Part shown: positions 1-5,820 of the stretch, one piece after another
Layout: each line of letters opens with the position of its first letter
Position numbering within the stretch: the first letter of the stretch is position 1
Source: Burkholderiales bacterium
GTDB lineage: Bacteria > Pseudomonadota > Gammaproteobacteria > Burkholderiales > Thiobacillaceae
Direction: 5' to 3'
Assembly (NCBI GenBank): GCA_005790965.1
Contig: SXTL01000057.1
Coordinates: 1 to 5,873, forward strand
Length of the DNA stretch: 5,873 nt
The notes under the pieces: generated by a model
The model's input: the letters and a program-made list of their open reading frames with translations, nothing else
Databases searched by the model: none
What the model was told of the DNA's origin: nothing
Program-made: the position numbers and the translations under genes

Positions 1-1257
1 CATGCCGGCGGCATCGACGCGGGTGCCGCGGGTGAGCGCCTTGAGTTGTTCGTAGGGGTTGGCTACGCCGTAGCGACGCATCACGGTTTGAATGGGTTCG
101 GCCAGCACCTCCCAGTTGCTGTCGAGATCGGCGGCCAGGGCAGCGGGATTGGCGTCGATCTTGCCTAGACCGCGCAGTAGGCTGTCATAGCCGATCAGGG
201 CGTAGCCCAGCGCCGTGCCCATATTGCGGAGCACGGTGTAGTCGGTCATGTCGCGCTGCCAGCGGGAGATCGGGAGCTTGTCGGAGAGGTGGCGCAATAG
301 GGCGTTGGCGAGACCCAAGTTGCCTTCGGAGGTTTCAAAGTCGTTGGGATTGAGCTTGTGCGGCATAGTCGAGGAGCCGACCTCGCCTTCCTTGATGCGC
401 TGTTTGAAATAGCCCAGCGAGATATAGCCCCAGAGGTCACGGTCAAGGTCAATGAGCAGGGTATTGACGCGGGCGAAGGCGTCGTACAACTCAGCCATGC
501 CATCGTGCGGCTCGATCTGGATGGTGTAGGGATTGAAAACCAGTCCCAGGCCGGTCACGAAGCGCTCGGCGAAGGCCGCCCAATCGACCTCGGGATAGGC
601 GGCTAGATGAGCGTTGTAGTTGACGACCGCGCAGTTGATCTTGCCGAGAATTTCGACCGCAGCGATGCGCTTTGCCGCGCGCTCGATACGCCATACCCCA
701 TTGGCCAGTTCCTTGCCCACGGTGGTCGGCGTGGCGGGGTGGCCGTGGGTGCGCGACAGCATGGGGAGTTCCGCATATTGTTGCGCCATATCACGCAAGC
801 GATCGCTCACATTTTTAAGCGCGGGCAACAGCACTTCGGTCCGTGCGCCGGACAACATCAGCCCGTGTGAGAGGTTGTTGATGTACTCGGAGGTGCAGGC
901 GAACTGAATGAATTCCTTGACCCGCTCGATTTCGGCATTACCCGCTAATTTTTCCTTGAGGAAGTATTCGACCGCCTTTACATCGTGATTGGTGGTGCGC
1001 TCGATTTCCTTGACGCGGTCGGCATCGCGCACTGAGAAGTCGCTGACGACGCGATCCAGTTCGGCCAGGGTCGCTGGGGCAAAGGCGGGCACTTCGGCGA
1101 TCAAGGGCTCGGCGGCGAGGGCTTTTAGCCATTCGATCTCGACCCGGATACGGGCGTGGATAAGGCCAAATTCGCTGAAGTAAGGCGCGAGTTTGTCGCC
1201 GCTGCGGCGGTAGCGGCCATCGAGCGGGGAGAGGGCAGTCAGGGCAGAGAGTTCCAT
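1..1257 (-). CDS. purB: Adenylosuccinate lyase, C-terminus cut off by window edge
   Basis: PurB cleaves SAICAR to AICAR and adenylosuccinate to AMP, both releasing fumarate, in cytoplasmic purine synthesis. 419 codons are visible; E. coli PurB has 456, so about 37 C-terminal residues are missing. The frame is unbroken. Family signatures seen: start MELSALTALSPLDGRY (1-16), TTNHDVKAVEYF (88-99), SRTHG with the catalytic His171, the mobile signature loop GSSTMPHK with Ser295 and Lys301, and NWEVLAEPIQTVMRRYG near 381-397. Numbering matches E. coli without gaps as far as I can align from memory. The second of two tandem ATGs (1257) is chosen because it matches the E. coli N-terminus and lies 7 nt after GGA; the first ATG (1260) would add one Met. 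The gene begins 12 bp after the recR stop, so it is probably co-transcribed. Oddity: several normally invariant residues differ (Tyr125, Cys209, Val212, Ile246, Asn305, Thr309, Tyr340); see findings. Identity is certain, full activity is not. Confidence 0.95.
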   Translation of the reverse strand, partial: MELSALTALSPLDGRYRRSGDKLAPYFSEFGLIHARIRVEIEWLKALAAEPLIAEVPAFAPATLAELDRVVSDFSVRDADRVKEIERTTNHDVKAVEYFLKEKLAGNAEIERVKEFIQFACTSEYINNLSHGLMLSGARTEVLLPALKNVSDRLRDMAQQYAELPMLSRTHGHPATPTTVGKELANGVWRIERAAKRIAAVEILGKINCAVVNYNAHLAAYPEVDWAAFAERFVTGLGLVFNPYTIQIEPHDGMAELYDAFARVNTLLIDLDRDLWGYISLGYFKQRIKEGEVGSSTMPHKLNPNDFETSEGNLGLANALLRHLSDKLPISRWQRDMTDYTVLRNMGTALGYALIGYDSLLRGLGKIDANPAALAADLDSNWEVLAEPIQTVMRRYGVANPYEQLKALTRGTRVDAAGM

Positions 1258-1269
1258 CATTTCATCCAA

Positions 1270-1881
1270 TCAGTAATTCTTGCGATCGACCAAAGCCTGT
1301 GCCAGGGTCAATGCGTCCACATGTTCCAATTCGCCGCCGGCTGGCACGCCGCGGGCGATACGCGTTACCTTGAGGCCGCGCGCCTTGAGTAGTTCGCCCA
1401 AGTAATGCGCGGTCGCTTCGCCTTCAACCGTGTAGTTGGTGGCCAGGATAACCTCCTCGGTGACCCCATCCAGCGCGCGCCGGATCAGGCGTTCCAGGCC
1501 AAGTTCGCGCGGGCCGATGCCGTCGAGTGGCGAGAGCCGACCCATCAGCACGAAATAGAGCCCGGAGTAGCTGTGGGTTTCTTCCATGCGGTTAAGATCG
1601 ACCGGCATTTCTACCACGGCCAGTTGGTGCGCGGCGCGGCGCGGGCTGGCGCACAGGCCGCATACAGGAGCCTCGGAGAAGCTGTTGCAGCGTTCGCAAT
1701 GGGTCAGGCGGTCGAGCGCTTCGCGTAGGCCGTTCGCCAGTTTGGCAGCCCCGCTGCGGTCGTGTTGCAGGAGGTGAAAGGCCATGCGCGCCGCCGACTT
1801 GGGACCGACGCCCGGGAGTGCGCGCAGCCCTTCGATGAGGGCTGCGAGCGGGGCAGGCAGGTCGGTGGTAATCGCGTTCAC
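1270..1881 (-). CDS. recR: Recombination mediator protein RecR
   Basis: RecR acts with RecF and RecO to load RecA on SSB-coated gaps in DNA repair. The 203-residue product is full length (E. coli 201). Domains in order: N-terminal helix-hairpin-helix with LPGVGPKSAARMA (22-34); a four-cysteine zinc motif, Cys62, Cys65, Cys74 and Cys77; then a Toprim domain with VVEMP, YFVLMGRLSPLDGIGP and ATNYTVEGEATAHY; and a C-terminal GVPAGGELEHVDALTL segment. The start is GTG at 1881, preceded by a weak AAGAG-like ribosome site; I see no better start because the homologous N-terminus begins here. It follows ybaB by 21 bp and precedes purB by 12 bp. The ybaB-recR pairing is the usual arrangement in many bacteria. 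Confidence 0.97.
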   Translation of the reverse strand: MNAITTDLPAPLAALIEGLRALPGVGPKSAARMAFHLLQHDRSGAAKLANGLREALDRLTHCERCNSFSEAPVCGLCASPRRAAHQLAVVEMPVDLNRMEETHSYSGLYFVLMGRLSPLDGIGPRELGLERLIRRALDGVTEEVILATNYTVEGEATAHYLGELLKARGLKVTRIARGVPAGGELEHVDALTLAQALVDRKNY

Positions 1882-1902
1882 AGCGCTCTTAGAACGGGCG
1901 TC

Positions 1903-2229
1903 TTAGAAGGGCAACTTTAGACCCGGAGGCAGGTTCATTCCAGCGGTGAAACCGGACATTTTCTCCTGCGTAGTAGTCTCGACGCGACGCACGGCATCGT
2001 TGACGGCGGCCGTCACTAAGTCCTCCAGCATCTCTTTGTCGTCCCCCATCAGAGAGGCGTCAATATGGATACGGCGCACGGCATGGTGACCGGTCATCAC
2101 GACCTTGACCATGCCGGCACCGGCCTGGCCTTCGACCTCCATCTCGCCCAATGCTTCTTGGGCCTTTTTCATGTTTTCCTGCATTTGCTGGGCCTGTTTC
2201 ATCAGACCACCCATACCACCTTTAAACAT
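1903..2229 (-). CDS. ybaB: YbaB/EbfC family nucleoid-associated protein
   Basis: A small DNA-binding protein of the YbaB/EbfC family, thought to act as a dimeric nucleoid-associated factor; its precise role in the dnaX-recR cluster is not settled. The product is 108 residues (E. coli 109) and matches along its whole length: N-terminal Gly/Met-rich MFKGGMGGLMKQAQQMQENMKKAQ helix start (given here only as the family hallmark, about residues 1-20), GAGMVKVVMTG in the central strand region, DDKEMLEDLVTAAVNDA, and the C-terminal LPPGLKLPF. ATG 2229 lies only 2 bp after the dnaX stop and its ribosome site AAGGTG (2235-2240) lies inside the last dnaX codons, so translation is probably coupled to dnaX. 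Confidence 0.96.
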   Translation of the reverse strand: MFKGGMGGLMKQAQQMQENMKKAQEALGEMEVEGQAGAGMVKVVMTGHHAVRRIHIDASLMGDDKEMLEDLVTAAVNDAVRRVETTTQEKMSGFTAGMNLPPGLKLPF

Positions 2230-2231
2230 GC

Positions 2232-3923
2232 TTACACCTTATTGAGGGGGGAAATATCGATGACAGTGGCGGCGAAATCGCGCAGCAGTGTCTGCACCGT
2301 CGGATCAGCGTAGATGTCGGCCTCGGCGCTGCTTTGGCGGGCGTTTTTTTGCTGGGTCAGGACCTCGGCCGGAGCGCTGCCTTGAGTGGTACCGATCTGG
2401 ATGTCGATCTTGAGTGCGGTGCCAAGGAGGTCGCGAATGGCGTGGGTGAGCTTGTTGCCTAGGCTGCCGAGCAGGGGGCGTGCTGATTCGGGCAGGCGCA
2501 GCGTGATCGAGTGCGCATCATAGGTGGCCAGCTCGCATTGCGAGGCGAGTTGCTTAAGCCCTCCATTGAGCCGCTGGCTGAGCGTGAACCAGTCGCCATC
2601 AAAGGTGCACGCCCGGCTTGGGCTGGGCGGCGGATTTTCCTTGCTGGCCGCAGGGGCGAGCGGCGCAGGGGCTGCCGCTGCGGCGGGCTCATGCGGGCGA
2701 GAGGCTGCCGCGGGCTCGCTGGCTCTGGCGGCCGGATCGACCCTTGCCGGCGAGGCTAGAGCGGGACGCGGGGATGCTTTTGGAAGAGGCGGTTGCGAGC
2801 AGCGCGGGGTGTCTGTAGCACCGCTGTCTGGCACAAAGGCCAACATGCGCAACAGGGTCATGCGAAAACCCGCCAGGGGGTCAGGGGCCCACTCGAGGTC
2901 ACGGCGCCCCAAGGTGGCAATCTGGTAATAAAGCTGGGTGGTTTCAGCGTCGATCTGGTGAGAGAGGGTCTCTAAACGAGCCTGGTCAGGCAGGTCGCTA
3001 TCGAGGGCATCGGGCACCACTTGGAGCAGGGCGATCTGGTGCAGGAGCAGGGCGAGATCTTGCAGGGCAGCGTCGAAAGAGAGGCTACGCTCGGCAATGG
3101 TCTCGGCCTCGGCCATCAGACGCAGGCCATCGTTCGCGGCCAGGGCTTCGAGTAGCGGCAACAGGTAGGCCGAATCGACAGCGCCCAGCATGGCGCGGGT
3201 CTCGTCGGCCTTGAGCTGGCCTTGGCCATAGGCGATGGCTTGGTCGGTGAGCGATAAGGCATCGCGCATGCTACCGGCGGCGGCACGGGCCAAACTGTTC
3301 AGGGCTTCGGTCTCGTAGCTCACCTGCTCGGCTTCGAGGACCCGTTTCAGGTGCCGCGCGACCAGGTCAGCAGGCATCTGCTTGAGGTTGAACTGCAGGC
3401 AACGCGACAGCACCGTGACCGGCACTTTTTGCGGATCGGTGGTGGCGAGGATGAAGACGACATGACCTGGCGGCTCTTCCAGCGTCTTCAACATGGCGTT
3501 GAAGGCGTTTTTGGAGAGCATATGCACCTCGTCGATGATATAGACCTTGTAGCGTCCGGCAGTGGGCGCGTACTGGGCGTTTTCCAGGATCTCACGCATG
3601 TTGTCCACGCCGGTGTAGCTGGCGGCATCAATCTCGATCAGATCCACAAAGCGCCCGCTGTCGATCTGCTGGCAGGCGCTACATTCGCCGCAGGGGGTCG
3701 CGGTGACTCCGCTTTCACAATTGAGGCAACGCGCGAGAATGCGCGCTAGCGTGGTCTTGCCGACCCCGCGGGTGCCGGTAAAAAGATAGGCATGGTGCAG
3801 ACGACCGCTTTCCAAGGCATTGGACAGGGCGCGCACGACATGCGACTGGCCGACGAGATCGATAAAGGTCTTGGGCCGCCACTTGCGGGCAAGGACTTGA
3901 TGGTGGCTCGAGGAGAGGTTCAT
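2232..3923 (-). CDS. dnaX: DNA polymerase III subunit tau (and possibly gamma)
   Basis: The AAA+ ATPase of the DNA polymerase III clamp loader; tau also tethers the polymerase cores and DnaB helicase. The 563-residue product is shorter than E. coli tau (643). Seen in order: LARKWRP near the N-terminus, Walker A GTRGVGKT (50-57), zinc-module Cys69, Cys78, Cys81 and Cys84, Walker B VYIIDE (127-132), sensor-1 LATTDPQKVP, SRC arginine-finger motif just after it, the domain III collar to about residue 365, an Ala/Pro-rich linker (about 365-437), then a tau-specific C-terminal domain. No slippery site with a nearby stop is seen around the linker, where E. coli makes gamma by frameshifting; one A7 site occurs much later (2343-2349). 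M1 is the only in-frame start before the conserved QVLARKW, yet no Shine-Dalgarno precedes it. It lies 45 bp after the pagL-like gene. Confidence 0.97.
   Translation of the reverse strand: MNLSSSHHQVLARKWRPKTFIDLVGQSHVVRALSNALESGRLHHAYLFTGTRGVGKTTLARILARCLNCESGVTATPCGECSACQQIDSGRFVDLIEIDAASYTGVDNMREILENAQYAPTAGRYKVYIIDEVHMLSKNAFNAMLKTLEEPPGHVVFILATTDPQKVPVTVLSRCLQFNLKQMPADLVARHLKRVLEAEQVSYETEALNSLARAAAGSMRDALSLTDQAIAYGQGQLKADETRAMLGAVDSAYLLPLLEALAANDGLRLMAEAETIAERSLSFDAALQDLALLLHQIALLQVVPDALDSDLPDQARLETLSHQIDAETTQLYYQIATLGRRDLEWAPDPLAGFRMTLLRMLAFVPDSGATDTPRCSQPPLPKASPRPALASPARVDPAARASEPAAASRPHEPAAAAAPAPLAPAASKENPPPSPSRACTFDGDWFTLSQRLNGGLKQLASQCELATYDAHSITLRLPESARPLLGSLGNKLTHAIRDLLGTALKIDIQIGTTQGSAPAEVLTQQKNARQSSAEADIYADPTVQTLLRDFAATVIDISPLNKV
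2235..2240 (-). promoter_or_regulatory. ybaB ribosome binding site inside dnaX end
   Basis: AAGGTG, five bases before the ybaB ATG, is formed by the last two sense codons of dnaX (Lys-Val). The overlap suggests that ribosomes finishing dnaX start ybaB directly. Confidence 0.6.
2343..2349 (-). other. Possible slippery heptamer A AAA AAC in dnaX
   Basis: Within dnaX codons 525-527 (CAA AAA AAC) a run of seven A residues forms the heptamer A AAA AAC in the phase needed for -1 frameshifting. A -1 shift would add 12 codons and end at a TGA near 2307-2309, giving about 539 residues instead of 563. A run of seven A can also allow polymerase slippage. The place is far downstream of the E. coli gamma site, and I see no clear stimulatory stem-loop or internal Shine-Dalgarno, so it may be chance. 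Confidence 0.25.
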
Positions 3924-3933
3924 GGTGGCGGCA

Positions 3934-3942
3934 ATTTTAACA
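3934..3942 (-). promoter_or_regulatory. Possible extended -10 promoter before dnaX
   Basis: TGTTAAAAT reads as an extended -10 element (TGn followed by TAAAAT, five of six matches to TATAAT). No -35 match is seen at the right distance; the upstream stretch is GC-rich. If used, transcription would begin around 3926-3927, leaving only a few bases before the dnaX ATG, so the message would be nearly leaderless. This fits the lack of a ribosome site but remains weak evidence. Confidence 0.28.
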
Positions 3943-3968
3943 GGGTCGCCACGCGCGGCGCGGGAGCT

Positions 3969-4490
3969 TTAGTAGTTGTAGAGCAGGCGCACCTGATGAG
4001 CGTTAAGCCCAGGGTTGGTAGCCCGCTGTCCGGCATTGTCCATATGCTGGAAGCGATAACTCAGGTCATACTGACTGCGATCGCCAAAGACCACCCCCAC
4101 GCCCAGATGCTCGCTTAACAGCAGGTTTGCGCCTAGGTCGCGCTGATCGTCAAGGCGCGATTCAGAAATCAGGTGGGCACCGAGGCCGGCCTCGACATAG
4201 GGCTGTTGGCCGCTGGAGGCGTTGGGACGATAGCGCACGCTGGGCGCAACAAAGACCTCGGCAATCGTGTTTTTTTGGGTGGCGGTCCCACTCCAGACCC
4301 CAATACCGGCATGAACTTGTGGCGCCAAGTGCCAACCGGCACCGGATAGCCAGCGTTGGTCCAGATTCCACACCGAGCTCGCCCGCAGGAGGCGGGCGTT
4401 ATCGGCGTAGCCGATTTCGCTGGACATGCCGCTTAAGGCCCAAACGGGAGCGGCGGACAGCAACAGCAATGAGGTCAACAAGCGACGCAT
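3969..4490 (-). CDS. PagL-family lipid A 3-O-deacylase-like outer membrane protein
   Basis: PagL removes the 3-O acyl chain of lipid A and is an eight-stranded outer-membrane barrel. This 173-residue product has a signal peptide (positively charged MRR, Leu-rich core, likely cleavage after VWA at residue 18), alternating barrel-like strands, and ends in an aromatic residue (LLYNY) as expected for outer-membrane assembly. The family C-terminal signature is clear: YRFQHMDNAG (145-154) followed by NPGLNAHQVRLLYNY. P. aeruginosa PagL uses His126, Ser128 and Glu140; at the same spacing this protein has His149, Asp151 and Asn163, so the nucleophilic Ser and the acidic residue are both replaced while the following Asn152 is kept. 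It may be inactive, or work differently. A strong ribosome site precedes ATG 4490. It lies between ffs and dnaX, probably transcribed with them. I give no symbol because activity is doubtful. Confidence 0.85.
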   Translation of the reverse strand: MRRLLTSLLLLSAAPVWALSGMSSEIGYADNARLLRASSVWNLDQRWLSGAGWHLAPQVHAGIGVWSGTATQKNTIAEVFVAPSVRYRPNASSGQQPYVEAGLGAHLISESRLDDQRDLGANLLLSEHLGVGVVFGDRSQYDLSYRFQHMDNAGQRATNPGLNAHQVRLLYNY

Positions 4491-4496
4491 TCAAGA

Positions 4497-4502
4497 CTCC
4501 TT
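4497..4502 (-). promoter_or_regulatory. Ribosome binding site of the PagL-like gene
   Basis: AAGGAG lies six bases before ATG 4490. It is the best Shine-Dalgarno in the window and fixes the start of the PagL-like gene. Confidence 0.8.
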
Positions 4503-4504
4503 CG

Positions 4505-4524
4505 CTCGATAAAATCCTGTCGAG
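4505..4524 (-). repeat. Short inverted repeat between ffs and the PagL-like gene
   Basis: CTCGA and TCGAG arms (5 bp) are separated by ten bases containing TTTT. It is just downstream of the SRP RNA 3' end and just upstream of the next gene's ribosome site. The stem is short and is not followed by a T tract, so it is a poor terminator; it may be a processing hairpin or chance. It leaves open read-through from ffs into the PagL-like gene. Confidence 0.3.
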
Positions 4525-4525
4525 A

Positions 4526-4624
4526 GGGTGGCGAGCCTGACCCCCGGCACTGGCATCCGCTGCTGTGGCTGCTTCCTTCCGGACCTGACCAGATTGGCAG
4601 TTTCACCATGCGGGGAGACCCGCC
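4526..4624 (-). ncRNA. ffs: Signal recognition particle 4.5S RNA
   Basis: The RNA part of the signal recognition particle; it binds Ffh and directs ribosomes with membrane-protein signal sequences to FtsY. The diagnostic Ffh-binding hairpin is present on the minus strand: CAGGTCCGGAAGGAAGCAGC, with the GGAA tetraloop at 4577-4580. The outer ends pair (GGCG at 4621-4624 with CGCC at 4530-4533), and CCCCGCA pairs with TGCCGGGG, giving the single long hairpin of the short gammaproteobacterial type. The 3' end ACCC resembles E. coli. About 99 nt, against 114 in E. coli; ends are estimated from pairing and could move a few bases. An own promoter lies upstream. Confidence 0.95.
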
Positions 4625-4631
4625 ACGGCGC

Positions 4632-4659
4632 ATTCTACCGTATTGGGCTGAATCAGCAA
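4632..4659 (-). promoter_or_regulatory. Sigma70-like promoter of ffs
   Basis: A -10 element TAGAAT (4632-4637, five of six consensus matches) ends seven bases before the inferred RNA 5' end at 4624. A weaker -35, TTGCTG (4654-4659), lies 16 bp upstream. The stretch between -10 and start is GC-rich (GCGCCG), as in stable-RNA promoters under stringent control; that control is inferred. The promoter sits in the gap after the aroG stop, so ffs need not depend on aroG transcription. Confidence 0.65.
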
Positions 4660-4685
4660 CGCGTACATGGCCGTAGGAAGTCGGG

Positions 4686-5747
4686 TCAGGATTGCTTCGT
4701 CCGCCGGGCCCGCACTGCCTCGGCGAAGCCGCGCAGCAACGGCTCGGTGGCTTCCCAGCCCAGACAGGCATCGGTAATAGAAACACCGTAGGCCAGCGCT
4801 TGACCAGGAATAAGATCCTGGCGGCCAGGGTTAAGGTGCGATTCAATCATGACCCCGAGGATGCGTGGATCGCCGCCTGCGATTTGGGCCATAACGGCAT
4901 GTCCGACCTCGATCTGGCGCTCAAATTTTTTGCTCGAATTGGCGTGTGAGAGGTCGATCATGACCTGCGGATCCAGGCCCAACCGGGCCAGATCCTGGCA
5001 CACGGCTTCCACGCTGGCGGCATCATAGTTGGGGTGCTTGCCACCGCGCAGGATGACATGAGTGTCTTCGTTGCCGGCGGTCTTGAAGACAGCGGCGTGA
5101 CCGGACTTGGTAATGGAAATGAAATGGTGGCCAGCATGGGCGGCCTTGATGGCATCGACCGCGATACGAATGTTGCCGTCCGTGCCGTTCTTGAAACCGA
5201 CCGGACAGGACAGACCCGAGGCCAGTTGGCGGTGCGATTGCGACTCGGTGGTGCGGGCTCCGATAGCGCCCCAGGCCACCAGATCGGCAATGTACTGGGG
5301 GGTAATCAGATCGAGGAATTCAGTAGCGCAAGGTACGCCCAACTCATTGATTTCGCAGAGCAGTTTCCGGGCCAGATGGAGGCCCGTGTTCATATCGAAG
5401 CTCTCGTTCAACTGCGGGTCGTTGATAAAGCCCTTCCAGCCCACCGGGGTGCGCGGTTTTTCGAAATAGACGCGCATAATGATGATGATGTCATGGGCAA
5501 GCTCATCCGCCAGCGGCTTGAGACGGCGGGCGTATTCGATCGCCGCATCGTGATCGTGGATCGAGCAGGGGCCGACCACGACGACCAGACGATCGCTAGC
5601 CTCGCGCAGGACATCATGGATGGCGCGGCGACCTTCGAAGGCCGTTTTGAGGGCCGTGTCCGAGGCCTTTATCTCGCGCATCAGTTGCATGGGGGCGAGC
5701 AGAACATCGGCCTGTTCGATTCGGGTGTCGTCGGTACGGTAGGTCAT
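4686..5747 (-). CDS. aroG: 3-deoxy-7-phosphoheptulonate (DAHP) synthase, class I AroFGH type
   Basis: The enzyme condenses phosphoenolpyruvate and erythrose 4-phosphate to DAHP, the first step of the shikimate pathway, in the cytoplasm. The 353-residue product aligns with E. coli AroG (350) almost without gaps. Metal ligands correspond to Cys61 in GPCSIHD, His268 in SHANSS, Glu302 in ESHL and Asp326 in TDAC. Other signatures: MRVYFEKPRT, GWKG, GAIGARTTESQ, PVGFKNGTDG and LRGGKHPNY. The regulatory region looks more like Phe-sensitive AroG (GLSCPVGF, HFISITKSGH) than Tyr-sensitive AroF, but effector choice is inference, so the symbol denotes subfamily similarity. ATG 5747 is supported by GGAG eight to five bases upstream (5753-5756) and the homologous N-terminus MTYRTDDTRI. 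An intrinsic-terminator hairpin lies about 40 bp upstream of the ATG. Confidence 0.93.
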   Translation of the reverse strand: MTYRTDDTRIEQADVLLAPMQLMREIKASDTALKTAFEGRRAIHDVLREASDRLVVVVGPCSIHDHDAAIEYARRLKPLADELAHDIIIIMRVYFEKPRTPVGWKGFINDPQLNESFDMNTGLHLARKLLCEINELGVPCATEFLDLITPQYIADLVAWGAIGARTTESQSHRQLASGLSCPVGFKNGTDGNIRIAVDAIKAAHAGHHFISITKSGHAAVFKTAGNEDTHVILRGGKHPNYDAASVEAVCQDLARLGLDPQVMIDLSHANSSKKFERQIEVGHAVMAQIAGGDPRILGVMIESHLNPGRQDLIPGQALAYGVSITDACLGWEATEPLLRGFAEAVRARRTKQS

Positions 5748-5752
5748 TTGAG

Positions 5753-5756
5753 CTCC
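5753..5756 (-). promoter_or_regulatory. Ribosome binding site of aroG
   Basis: GGAG, five bases before ATG 5747, supports that start. Confidence 0.6.
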
Positions 5757-5789
5757 GGGTTTGCGTTTTAATGGGTGCCCGCCCTGAAC

Positions 5790-5820
5790 AAAAAAACCGC
5801 CAGGTCGGGCTGGCGGTTTC
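5790..5820 (-). terminator. Intrinsic terminator or attenuator upstream of aroG
   Basis: A perfect 10-bp stem, AAACCGCCAG and CTGGCGGTTT with a six-base loop, is followed on the minus strand by a run of seven T (5790-5796). This is a textbook rho-independent terminator for transcription entering from the right. On the plus strand only three T follow the stem, so it is mainly one-directional. Since it reads towards aroG, it either ends an unseen upstream gene, in which case aroG needs a promoter in the 40 bp after it, or acts as an attenuator in the aroG leader. Confidence 0.85.

Noticed and set aside
1431..1433. Tyr in RecR ATNYTVEGEATA where E. coli has Pro.
   Set aside because: Aromatic residues at this position are, as I recall, usual in many beta- and gammaproteobacterial RecR proteins, so it is ordinary variation.
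2524..2928. A 134-codon plus-strand frame opposite the dnaX linker.
   Set aside because: It is a low-complexity Ala/Gly/Arg shadow of the Ala/Pro-rich linker, with no family resemblance.
3921..3932. GCCGCCACCATG at the dnaX start, identical to a eukaryotic Kozak context.
   Set aside because: It is a chance match in a bacterial locus; surrounding genes and RNA are clearly bacterial.
3951..3966. GC-rich palindromic stretch (CGCGCGGCGCG) between the PagL-like gene and dnaX, considered as a terminator.
   Set aside because: No T tract follows on either strand and the stem would be irregular.
5034..5771. A 245-codon open frame on the plus strand opposite aroG.
   Set aside because: It is antisense to a well-conserved gene in GC-rich DNA, where such shadow frames are common. 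The translation shows no recognisable domain and no ribosome site.
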